Below are positions 8,044 to 15,611 of a DNA stretch of 64,000 nucleotides, one piece after another. The DNA lies in the NCBI RefSeq assembly GCF_025753855.1, contig NZ_JAOWPT010000009.1, positions 124,001 through 188,000 of the forward strand, given 5' to 3'. Each line of letters begins with the position of its first letter. The stretch's first letter is position 1. This stretch comes from Mesorhizobium sp. ZC-5. Lineage in GTDB: Bacteria; Pseudomonadota; Alphaproteobacteria; Rhizobiales; Rhizobiaceae. Under the pieces are notes generated by a model. The model saw only the letters and a list, made by a program, of their open reading frames with translations, was not told the DNA's origin and did not search any database. The translations under genes and the position numbers were made by a program.

Positions 8044-9480
8044 GTGGTGAGTTACAAGGCGCCCTTGATGTACATCGCCGGCGAGTGGACCAAGGGGTCC
8101 GGAAAGCCGAAGGATGTCATAAATCCGGCAACGGAAGAGGTTCTGGCGCAACTGCCGGGTGCGACCGAAGCCGATCTCGACCGCGCTCTGGAATCCACGC
8201 AGCGCGGCTTCAAGGCGTGGAGCGGCCTTTCCGCCGAGGCGCGCTGCGACATCGTGATGAAGGGCTGCCAGATCCTGCGCGAGCGCGCGGCCGAGATCGC
8301 GCCGCACATCACCATGGAGCAGGGCAAGCCGGTCGAGGAAGCTCGGATGGAAATCATCCGGGCGGCCTCGATCATCGAATGGGACGTGCAGCAGGGCCGC
8401 CGCGCCTACGGCACCATCGTGCCCAGCGATCCCGGCTTCAACCGTTTCGGGCTCAAGCTGCCGATCGGGCCGGTCGCGGCCTTCACGCCGTGGAATTTCC
8501 CGATTTCTTCGCCCGGCCGCAAGCTGGGAGCAGCGCTGGGCGCCGGCTGCTCCGTCATCATCAAGAGTTCGGAAGAAACGCCGACATCCACCTGCGCGCT
8601 GGTCGAATGCCTGCTTGCCGGCGGACTGCCGCCGGAGGTCATCAACGTCGTCTCCGGCAACTCGTCGATGATCTCGGCCTATCTGATCGCCTCGCCGGTC
8701 ATCCGAGCGATCACGTTCACCGGCTCGACGCCGGTCGGCAAACACCTCGCCAAGCTCTGCGCTGAAGCAATGAAGCCGGCCGTCATGGAACTCGGCGGCC
8801 ATTCTCCGGTCATCGTCTTCGACGACGTCGATGTCGCGGCCATCGCCAAGCAGGGAGCCGCCGGAAAGTTCCGCAATGCGGGGCAGATCTGCACCGCGCC
8901 GACCCGCTTCATCGTCCAGGAAAAGGCGCATGACGCCTTCGTCGAGACCTTCGTCAACGCGGCAAAGGCCATCAAGATCGGCAACGGCCTGGACAAGGGA
9001 ACGCAGATGGGCCCGCTCGCCAACCCGCGTCGCATGGCGGCATTGGAAGCGATGGTCGCCGATGCGAAGGCGAAGGGCGCCACCATCGCCACCGGCGGAT
9101 CGCGCATCGGCAACCGCGGCTATTTCTTCGAGCCGACCGTGCTGACGGACGTTCCCGATGACGCCGACGTGGTGAACATCGAGCCGTTCGGCCCGATCGC
9201 GCCGGTGATCCGCTTCAACGACCTCGAAGAAGCGATCGAGATCGCCAACCGTCTGCCCTATGGCCTTTGCTCCTATGCCTTCACCAACTCGCAGGCTAGG
9301 TCGTTCGAACTGGCGCACCGCGTCGAAAGCGGCATCATGTCGCTCAACCATTTCGGTACGTCGCAGGCCGATACGCCGTTCGGCGGCGTCAAGGAAAGCG
9401 GTTATGGTCGCGAGGGCGGCTACGAGACGCTGGACGCCTTCATGATCACCAAGTTCATCTCGCAGAAGATCACGGCGTAG
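8044..9480 (+). CDS. NAD(P)-dependent aldehyde dehydrogenase (succinate-semialdehyde dehydrogenase-like)
   Basis: 478 residues, full length for the ALDH superfamily. The general-base glutamate is in MELGGHSPVIVF and the nucleophile Cys in NAGQICTAPTRF. The N-terminal AGEWTKGSGKPKDVINPATEE and the FTPWNFPI oxyanion segment are typical of succinate-semialdehyde/glycolaldehyde-like dehydrogenases. The start is a GTG after AAGGAGAAAGAC. It would oxidise the aldehyde made by a ThDP decarboxylase or by an HpcH-type aldolase encoded nearby (inference from context). An SDR gene follows 19 bases downstream. Confidence 0.9.
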   Translation: MVSYKAPLMYIAGEWTKGSGKPKDVINPATEEVLAQLPGATEADLDRALESTQRGFKAWSGLSAEARCDIVMKGCQILRERAAEIAPHITMEQGKPVEEARMEIIRAASIIEWDVQQGRRAYGTIVPSDPGFNRFGLKLPIGPVAAFTPWNFPISSPGRKLGAALGAGCSVIIKSSEETPTSTCALVECLLAGGLPPEVINVVSGNSSMISAYLIASPVIRAITFTGSTPVGKHLAKLCAEAMKPAVMELGGHSPVIVFDDVDVAAIAKQGAAGKFRNAGQICTAPTRFIVQEKAHDAFVETFVNAAKAIKIGNGLDKGTQMGPLANPRRMAALEAMVADAKAKGATIATGGSRIGNRGYFFEPTVLTDVPDDADVVNIEPFGPIAPVIRFNDLEEAIEIANRLPYGLCSYAFTNSQARSFELAHRVESGIMSLNHFGTSQADTPFGGVKESGYGREGGYETLDAFMITKFISQKITA

Positions 9481-9499
9481 CGCCGGCAGGGGAGTTGTC

Positions 9500-10282
9500 A
9501 TGGATATCAGGCTGGACGGAAGATCGGCGATCATCACCGGCGGCAGCAAGGGGCTGGGGCTGGCGATGGCCACCCGCTTCGCCCAGTCCGGTGCCGACGT
9601 CGCCATACTGGCGCGCGGCATCGGCCCAATCGAGGAAGCCGTGGCGATGGTCCGCAAATCTGCGAAGGGCAAGGTCGAGGGTTTCGTCTGCGATGTGGGC
9701 AAGGCCGGCGATACGCAGGACGCCTATGACAAGGTGATGGCCGCCTTCGGCAAGGTGGATATCCTCGTCAACAATGCCGGCGAGTCACGACTTGGCGCCT
9801 TCGAGACGATCACCGACCAGATGTGGCAGGACGACATCGAGCAGAAGCTGATGGGCGCGATCCGCATGACGCGGCTCGCCTGGCCGCAGATGAAGCAGCG
9901 TCGCTGGGGGCGCGTTATCAATGTCCTGTCGATCAACGCCAAACACTCGCGGGCGGGCGGGGCGCCCACCACAGTGTCCCGCGCCGCCGGGCTGGCGCTG
10001 ACCAAGGTGCTGGCGGGCGAGGGCGCTCCGCACAACGTGCTGGTCAACGCGCTGATGGTCGGCTCGATCGTCTCCGACCAGATCGCGCGCCGCCAGAAGG
10101 CCCGCAAGGACGGTGCGACGCTGGAAGACATGATCGCCGAAGTCGGCAAGGACATTCCGCTCGGCCGCATGGGCAGGGCGGAAGAGTTCGCCAATGTCGC
10201 CTGTTTCCTCGCTTCCGAGCACGCGTCCTATGTTGCCGGTACCGCCATTCCCGTCGATGGCGGCAAGGCGCCTTTCATCTGA
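9500..10282 (+). CDS. SDR-family protein with altered catalytic Tyr/Lys motif
   Basis: 260 residues with an SDR fold: cofactor motif TGGSKGLG at 14-21, NNAGESRLGAF, and C-terminal GTAIPVDGG. At the place where SDRs carry Y-x-x-x-K the sequence reads APTTVSRAAGLALTK, that is T-x-x-x-R. The catalytic tyrosine and lysine therefore seem to be replaced, although the upstream serine (VLSIN) is kept. It may bind a nucleotide without classical hydride chemistry, or use another proton donor. It lies 19 bases after the aldehyde dehydrogenase gene, so the two are probably co-transcribed. Confidence 0.85.
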   Translation: MDIRLDGRSAIITGGSKGLGLAMATRFAQSGADVAILARGIGPIEEAVAMVRKSAKGKVEGFVCDVGKAGDTQDAYDKVMAAFGKVDILVNNAGESRLGAFETITDQMWQDDIEQKLMGAIRMTRLAWPQMKQRRWGRVINVLSINAKHSRAGGAPTTVSRAAGLALTKVLAGEGAPHNVLVNALMVGSIVSDQIARRQKARKDGATLEDMIAEVGKDIPLGRMGRAEEFANVACFLASEHASYVAGTAIPVDGGKAPFI

Positions 10283-10293
10283 GCAGGTGCTTG

Positions 10294-10318
10294 GAGGATC
10301 GCGTTCGCCTCGATCCTC
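10294..10318. terminator. Hairpin between convergent genes
   Basis: GAGGATCG (10294-10301) pairs with CGATCCTC (10311-10318) around a 9-base loop, between the convergent SDR gene and the EamA-type transporter gene, touching the latter's stop codon. Its position suggests a bidirectional terminator. There is no long T tract. Confidence 0.5.
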
Positions 10319-11300
10319 AGGCGGCGGGCCATTGCCAGCGGGCAATGGTTTCGAGCCATTCCGGCAACGGCAGAACCTCGAGCACATAATCCGTGCTGAG
10401 CGACAATGCGATAGCGCCGATGAGGCCGATGATGGTCGCCGCCCAGATGCGGCCACCGATCACTTCATGCTCGCGGTTCAGCAGCGAATTGGCGAAGACG
10501 CGGAATACCAGCGACAGGCGCTGGATCGGCGTCACCACCGACACCGGCGCCACCGCAAGCGCCATGTAGCCGGTCATTTGCGAGATCGCGACAAGCGCGC
10601 CTGAAATCGAAAACCATTTTCGCGACACGCGATCGACGCTGAATATGCCGCCGCGAAGCGCGGGTGACAGCAGGGCAAAGGCCATCACGCCCGCCGCCGC
10701 TACATAGGCGATCAGGCCACCGGCAATGCTGGCGACAAGGCCGCCATCCTGAAGCGCCGTGCGCACGAGGATGGGACTGGTGCCGTAGCCGGTCGCCGAG
10801 AGCAGCGCGAAGGTGTAGCCTTCGGCATAATTCGGCTTGAAGGTCGAAGCGGTCGCGTCCGGACCGAGCGTCGCCTTTCGCGCCCGCAGCGATACCGCGG
10901 GACCGAATATCACCAACAGGATGCCGAGCAGCCTGAGCGGTGTCAGCGCCTCGCCGAGAAGTACGATCGCTAGCACCAGCGTGACGACGATGCTCATCTG
11001 TTGCGGCGGGCCGACGAGGTTGGCGCCCATCGCCTTGGTGGCGCGGAAATTGCAGTACCGGCCCCAGGCAAAATGCAGGACGCCGGCCGCGCACAGCATC
11101 AGGAATGAATTGGCGGGAAAGGCGGCGGCGGCGCTCCAGGCGCCGGTTAGCGACGCCACGACGACGAACAGCACGACGCCGATGGCCAGCGAGATCGCCA
11201 TGCCTTGCGCCACCGTTCCGGTCAGTGCGCCGCGCCGGAAGGCGGCATTGTTGATGGCGAACGTCAAAGCCGCCAGCAAGGCCAGGAGACCACCGAGCAT
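10317..11300 (-). CDS. DMT superfamily transporter (EamA-like), 10 TM
   Basis: 327 residues with about ten hydrophobic segments arranged as two repeats, as in EamA/DMT permeases. Examples are GLLALLAALTFAINNAAF at the N-terminus and IVVTLVLAIVLLGEALTPL in the first repeat. These proteins move small metabolites across the inner membrane, often outward. It is the last gene of the unit TctC, NHL, cupin, EamA on the minus strand (9 bases after the cupin), so it may export or import the substrate or an intermediate of that module. The direction of transport is unknown. Confidence 0.82.
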   Translation of the reverse strand: MLGGLLALLAALTFAINNAAFRRGALTGTVAQGMAISLAIGVVLFVVVASLTGAWSAAAAFPANSFLMLCAAGVLHFAWGRYCNFRATKAMGANLVGPPQQMSIVVTLVLAIVLLGEALTPLRLLGILLVIFGPAVSLRARKATLGPDATASTFKPNYAEGYTFALLSATGYGTSPILVRTALQDGGLVASIAGGLIAYVAAAGVMAFALLSPALRGGIFSVDRVSRKWFSISGALVAISQMTGYMALAVAPVSVVTPIQRLSLVFRVFANSLLNREHEVIGGRIWAATIIGLIGAIALSLSTDYVLEVLPLPEWLETIARWQWPAA

Positions 11301-11308
11301 GGCCTAGC

Positions 11309-11740
11309 TCACCCCTGGCCGCCTGCGGATTTCGGCGCCGAATGTTCGGTCGAGACCGGGCGTGTCTCTCCAGTCGCGATCATCGTACGCGTGGCATCGA
11401 TCGATGCGTAGGTCCAGAAAATCCTCGCATTGTGCGTTTTGGAGGCATTGATGAAACGATGCGGCACACCGCTCGGAATGAAGGTCGTGTCGTTCGGCCC
11501 AAGAACATGTTCGATGCCGTCCATCACCGCGATGCATTCCCCGTCGAGCACCATAACGCTCTCTTCGCAATTGTGCGAATGCATCGGGATGGAGGCGCTG
11601 GGCTGGAACTCGGTGATGCCGTTCAGCATCGAGGTCGAGCCGATGGCCCGCGTCACCAAAGGTGTCGTGCGGGCGCCGCCGCCGCGGTCGATTACCTTAA
11701 GCTGCTCCGGCCGCAGGACCGCCCCCGATGCGCCCGTCAT
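11309..11740 (-). CDS. Cupin-domain protein
   Basis: 143 residues, a single cupin barrel. The metal-binding first motif is MHSHNCEESVMVLDGE (about residues 53-68) and the second motif includes FIPSGVPHRFIN. Small cupins may be isomerases, dioxygenases or ligand-binding proteins. The start overlaps the stop of the NHL gene (ATGA at 11737-11740), so it is translationally coupled to it, implying that the two work on the same compound. No signal peptide. The specific reaction is unknown. Confidence 0.83.
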   Translation of the reverse strand: MTGASGAVLRPEQLKVIDRGGGARTTPLVTRAIGSTSMLNGITEFQPSASIPMHSHNCEESVMVLDGECIAVMDGIEHVLGPNDTTFIPSGVPHRFINASKTHNARIFWTYASIDATRTMIATGETRPVSTEHSAPKSAGGQG

Positions 11741-12756
11741 GCGAACAGCCCCTCGGCGCCCGCCTTGCCGGCAGCGCTCTTGTCGAGAGCCGGGTCGGGG
11801 ATTTTCGTCAGCCGGTGCATGCGGTGCAGATTGTCAGGCAGCGGCTCTCCGGGGAAGAGCGAAGGCCAGGCCCGGGTGCTGACCTCGCCTATATAGAGAT
11901 TCCCCTTCGAGTCCACCGCCAGCGAGTGCGGCGAAAGGAACTGGCCCGGATTGCGCGGTCCGGTCGGCAGGTTGCCGAAGCGCGCCAGCAGCTTGCCGTC
12001 ATTGGTGGTGATGGAGACGCGCGGCCCGAGGTTCGGATTCTTGCGGTTGACGTTCATGTAGGGGCCGATCTCGCCGACATAGCAGATCGGGCACTTGCCG
12101 GAACCGAGCAGCAAGGCGCTCGGGCGATGCAGATTGTTGATCTGGGTCTCGTATCTGCCGTTGCCGTCGAAGACCTGGATGCGGTGATTTTCACGGTCGG
12201 CGACATAGACCCAGCCGTCGACGTCGCAGCAGATGTTGTGCGGAAAGTTGAACTGGCCGGCGTCGATGCCGGGTGCTCCCCAGGACAGGATGGGCTTGCC
12301 CTGCGGCGAATATTTATGGACGCGGGCGTTGCCGTATCCGTCGGAGACATAGAAGTCGTTTTCCGGCGAGACCGCCGTGTGCGTGCAGCGGTGATAGGGC
12401 TGGCCGGACATATAGGGCGCCGGCCTGTTCGGGGTACCGAGCGTCAGCAGGATTTTGCCGTCCAGCGTGCATTTGCGCACGGTGTGGTCGCCATCGTCGG
12501 TGCAGAAGATGGTGTCGTCGGGGCCGATATGCAGGCCGTGCGGATTGCTGAAGACGCCCTGGCCCCAGGTGTCGAGGAAAGCCCCTTCGCCATCGACGAC
12601 GATCATCGGATTGGGGCCTCGGTTGAACAGATAGACGCGGTCGCGCCGGTCGACTGCAAGTGCTGCGACGTCGCCCATGACGATGCCGGGGGGCAGCTTC
12701 ACCCATTGCTCTTCCACCTTGTAGGTGAAGTCGCCGCTTCCGAGGATGGTTGTCAT
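11737..12756 (-). CDS. NHL-repeat protein, PAL-like (second paralogue)
   Basis: 339 residues, a beta-propeller without a signal peptide. It shares with 5587-6549 the blocks FCTDDGDHTVRKCTLDGK, YVSDGYGNARVHKYSP and PHNICCDVDGWVYVADREN, and all the histidine-bearing repeats. The pair are therefore close paralogues placed in two separate operons. The family resemblance is to peptidyl-alpha-hydroxyglycine amidating lyase; the true reaction in this organic-acid context is unknown. It lies between a TctC receptor gene (111 bases upstream) and the coupled cupin gene. Confidence 0.83.
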   Translation of the reverse strand: MTTILGSGDFTYKVEEQWVKLPPGIVMGDVAALAVDRRDRVYLFNRGPNPMIVVDGEGAFLDTWGQGVFSNPHGLHIGPDDTIFCTDDGDHTVRKCTLDGKILLTLGTPNRPAPYMSGQPYHRCTHTAVSPENDFYVSDGYGNARVHKYSPQGKPILSWGAPGIDAGQFNFPHNICCDVDGWVYVADRENHRIQVFDGNGRYETQINNLHRPSALLLGSGKCPICYVGEIGPYMNVNRKNPNLGPRVSITTNDGKLLARFGNLPTGPRNPGQFLSPHSLAVDSKGNLYIGEVSTRAWPSLFPGEPLPDNLHRMHRLTKIPDPALDKSAAGKAGAEGLFA

Positions 12757-12867
12757 GTCGCTATTCCTTCGCGAGGCAGGATTGTCCGGCGGGCCGCGCC
12801 GAAACCGGTCACGCGGCCCGTCTGGATCGCGGCGGCTAGTGCCGCAGAAATGCTTCCGGCTGGCCGG

Positions 12868-13824
12868 CTATTTGGCGATCCAGGGATTGGTGGCCCACAG
12901 GTCGCGGAAAATCTTGTCCTGCTCGCGCACGAAGGCGTCGGTCTGCTTTGCATCCATGATGTTCAGCGACAGGGAGCGCTTCTTGGCATCGGCCAGGAAC
13001 GCTGGATCCTTGGCCGCCTGCGCAATGCACTCGGCCAGTTTCGTCTCCACCTCCGCCGGTGCGCCCTTGGGCACGCCGATGATGTGGTCGGAGCCCGAGA
13101 TCAGGTCGAAACCGGCTTCCTTGAAAGTCTGCGTGTCGGGATAGAGCGGATCGCGGCTGTCGGCGGCAATCGCCAGCGGCCGGATCTCGTCGCGGAACTG
13201 CGCCGCTTCGCTGTTCGACATGAAGGCGATTTCCACCTGGCTGCCGAGCAATGCGTTGCGCGAATCCGCGCCGGAGCCGAACGGAATGAAGTTGAAATCG
13301 ACGCCGAGCATCTGTTCGAAACGCAGGCCGCCGAGATGGTCGTCGGCGCCGAGGCCGCCAAGGCCGACATTGATCGGCTGGCCGCTTTCCTTGGCGAATT
13401 TGACGAAATCGGCAAGGGTCTTGAACTGGCTGTCGGGGCGGACCGCGATCAGCGAGCGGACGCCTACGATATTGCCGAGGAAATCGAAAGTGTCGACCGT
13501 GAAGGTCATCTGCTTGCCGATCTGGTTGGTGACGAATTGCGGCATGTTGAGCGAGGCGATGGTGTAGCCGTCGTTCGGCGCCTTCGCCGCCTCGGTCATG
13601 CCGACGGCACCGGTTGCGCCCGGCATGGCGGTGACCACGAAGGTGGCGCCGTTGCCGAGGCATTTTTCGACATAGGGCGCCCAGGTCCGGATGCCGACGT
13701 CGGTGCCGCCGCCGGCGGAGTTCGGGTTGATGAAGGCGATCGGCCGCTCGGGATATTCGGCTGCGGCGGGCGTGGCGGCGACGCTTGCCAGGAGCAGGAG
13801 GGCCAGGCTGGATTTCAATCTCAT
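12868..13824 (-). CDS. TctC/Bug-family tripartite tricarboxylate transporter substrate-binding protein (receptor 1)
   Basis: 318 residues with a Sec signal peptide (MRLKSSLALLLLASVAATPA, cleavage near AAA-EYP). Features shared by all six receptors in this window are EKCLG (Cys 55), GADDHL near residue 165, a second Cys in KLAECIAQAAKDPAF, and a C-terminal DLWATNPW. The two cysteines probably form a disulfide in the periplasm (inference). It heads the minus-strand unit with the NHL, cupin and EamA genes and would capture the substrate of that module. The closest paralogue in the window is 37483-38439 (NPNSAGGGTDVGIRTW is identical in both). Confidence 0.9.
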   Translation of the reverse strand: MRLKSSLALLLLASVAATPAAAEYPERPIAFINPNSAGGGTDVGIRTWAPYVEKCLGNGATFVVTAMPGATGAVGMTEAAKAPNDGYTIASLNMPQFVTNQIGKQMTFTVDTFDFLGNIVGVRSLIAVRPDSQFKTLADFVKFAKESGQPINVGLGGLGADDHLGGLRFEQMLGVDFNFIPFGSGADSRNALLGSQVEIAFMSNSEAAQFRDEIRPLAIAADSRDPLYPDTQTFKEAGFDLISGSDHIIGVPKGAPAEVETKLAECIAQAAKDPAFLADAKKRSLSLNIMDAKQTDAFVREQDKIFRDLWATNPWIAK

Positions 13825-13840
13825 TGTGCGTTTCCCTTTA

Positions 13841-13859
13841 TTGTATACGGTTGTATATA
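13841..13859. promoter_or_regulatory. TTGTATAC and TTGTATATA operator-like half-sites upstream of receptor 1
   Basis: Two direct copies, TTGTATAC (13841-13848) and TTGTATATA (13851-13859), 10 bases apart and only 17 bases from the receptor start codon, overlapping the likely transcription start. They match the recurring TGTATACA motif. The divergent GntR gene begins at 14029. Confidence 0.55.
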
Positions 13860-14028
13860 TCAGACAATCCTAACGGTCGTCTCCATCGTTTGGCAAGATG
13901 GTGTTCGCCGTATTGAGGGCGGTTGTGGCGCTTTTTTCAGCATTTCACGTCAAGTCCGCACCGGCGTTGTGCATGCGAGGATGTCACGCTAAGACTTGAT
14001 CGGATTGTCATACCAAGTCAGGCGAAGA

Positions 14029-14766
14029 ATGCCGCGAAACAAACCGACCTTTCTGGCACGCGAAGGCCTCGCAAGCAGGCTTGCAAGCGACGTGATCGAG
14101 CGGATCGCACGCGAGGAGATATCGCCCGGAGAGCGGCTGCCGACTGAGGCCGAAATCGCCACCCAATACGGCGTCAGCCGAACCGTCGTGCGCGAGGCTA
14201 TCTCGCGGCTGCGGGCCGATGGCGTGGTCACCGCGCGGCCGGGCGCCGGGACCTTCGTCACGCCGACGGGATGGAGCCGCTCGTTCCGCATCGATCCGTC
14301 GGGCGGCCCGGCGGAGACGCCGTTCGCCCATGTGCTCGAGCTTCGCATGGCCTTCGAGGTCGAGGCGGCGCGGCTTGCCGCGGAGCGGCGGCAGGAGGCC
14401 GATCTCGACGAGATGCGGCACTGTCTTTCGATCATGGCTGCGGACATGGCAGGCACCGAGGAGGGCATCGATGCCGATGTCCGCTTTCACCGGTCGATTG
14501 CGCTGGCGACTAGAAATCCGCTCTACAGCGATTTCTTCGACTTCATCAATCCGCATATACGCCGCGAGATCAGGCAGGCCCGTGAAAAGACGGCGAGGCT
14601 GTCGCAGAGCAAGGCGGCCGGGCTGTGGCTCCAGGCGCAGGGCGAGCATGTCGCGATCCTCGCGGCGATCGAAGCCGCGAACCCCACGAAGGCCGCCGCC
14701 GCCGCGCGCATCCACATTCGCAATACGGTGAAGCGGCTTCGGCACGGCGAAACCGCGCCGGCCTGA
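14029..14766 (+). CDS. FCD-type GntR-family transcriptional regulator
   Basis: 245 residues from ATG 14029. The reading frame extends to a TTG at 13996, but MPRNKPTFL is the more natural start. The N-terminal winged helix contains RLPTEAEIATQYGVSRTVVREAIS (shown in two parts: PTEAEIATQYGV and SRTVVREAIS). The C-terminal FCD domain carries the metal/ligand residues in DVRFHRSIALATRNP and EHVAILAAIE, plus ARIHIRN. The effector is likely an organic or sugar acid. It is divergent from receptor 1 and convergent with the aldolase gene at 14780, so it could control either module or act on the TGTATACA sites. Confidence 0.87.
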   Translation: MPRNKPTFLAREGLASRLASDVIERIAREEISPGERLPTEAEIATQYGVSRTVVREAISRLRADGVVTARPGAGTFVTPTGWSRSFRIDPSGGPAETPFAHVLELRMAFEVEAARLAAERRQEADLDEMRHCLSIMAADMAGTEEGIDADVRFHRSIALATRNPLYSDFFDFINPHIRREIRQAREKTARLSQSKAAGLWLQAQGEHVAILAAIEAANPTKAAAAARIHIRNTVKRLRHGETAPA

Positions 14767-14779
14767 TCGGCGGTGCAAC

Positions 14780-15553
14780 TCAGATGAGTGCGCGCAGGGC
14801 TTCGGTCCGCTTCTGGCCGGCGTCGACCAGCAGGGTGACGTCGTTGGCGGCGAGGATGAAGCGGTAGCCCATGTCGAAATAGACCTTCAGGTCCTCTGGC
14901 TTGCGCACGCCACCGAGCCCGGCATGGCGGCCATGCTTCTTGCATGCCGCGGCGACGCGCTCGAAAGCCTTGACGACGCGCGGGTTCATGACGTCGCCGG
15001 GAATTCCCATGTCCAGGCAAAGATCGTTGCCGCCGATCATGACGACATCGATGCCCTCCACGGCGGCGATCGCCTCGCAGTTCTCGATCGACGCCTCAGT
15101 TTCGAGCATCACCGCGATCAGGAAATCCTCGTCGAGCTGCTTGGTCAGTTTGCCGACCGGCATGGAGCGGAAGTTGACATGCACCTGCATCGAGGAGATC
15201 GACCGCCGCCCGACCGGCGGATAGCGCAATTGTCGCACCACTTCTCGCGCCTGCTCGACGGTGTCGACATGCGGCATGACGATGCCCTGGGCGCCGCCAT
15301 CGAGGGCGCGCGTCGCCATCCAGTATTGATTTTCGGGAACGCGGACCAGCGGCGCGATGCCGGCATCGAGCGATCCGACGGACAGTTCGCTCGCCGTCTC
15401 GATCGACATGGAATTGTGCTCGAGGTCGATGAACAGCCAGTCGAAGCCGGCCGTCTCGAATATCTTGGCGGTTTCGACGCTGCGGGCCTGCCTGAGCACG
15501 ACGCCCAGCGACAGTTCGTGCTGGCGAAGTTTCTGAAGCGCGATGTTTGCCAT
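14780..15553 (-). CDS. HpcH/HpaI-family class II aldolase (module 1)
   Basis: 257 residues. This family cleaves 4-hydroxy-2-oxo acids to pyruvate and an aldehyde using a divalent metal. Visible hallmarks are FIDLEHNSMS (catalytic His), APLVRVP (Arg), metal-ligand Glu in VMLETEAS and Asp in IGGNDLCLDMG. The start is the ATG at 15553, preceded by GGAGG; the frame extends further upstream without a good site. It follows the IlvD/Edd dehydratase gene by 58 bases. A dehydratase making a 2-keto-3-deoxy acid plus this aldolase would form a non-phosphorylative sugar-acid route (inference). Confidence 0.88.
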   Translation of the reverse strand: MANIALQKLRQHELSLGVVLRQARSVETAKIFETAGFDWLFIDLEHNSMSIETASELSVGSLDAGIAPLVRVPENQYWMATRALDGGAQGIVMPHVDTVEQAREVVRQLRYPPVGRRSISSMQVHVNFRSMPVGKLTKQLDEDFLIAVMLETEASIENCEAIAAVEGIDVVMIGGNDLCLDMGIPGDVMNPRVVKAFERVAAACKKHGRHAGLGGVRKPEDLKVYFDMGYRFILAANDVTLLVDAGQKRTEALRALI

Positions 15554-15611
15554 GTCTTCCTCCGATTGGCGCCTCGTGGAGTCGCGACGAGGCCGGTTCA
15601 TATCGTGATGG

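Noticed and set aside
11728-13992. 754-codon open frame on the plus strand
   Set aside because: It is antisense to the cupin, NHL and receptor 1 genes, which have clear family motifs. Long antisense frames are common in GC-rich DNA; its protein has no recognisable domain.
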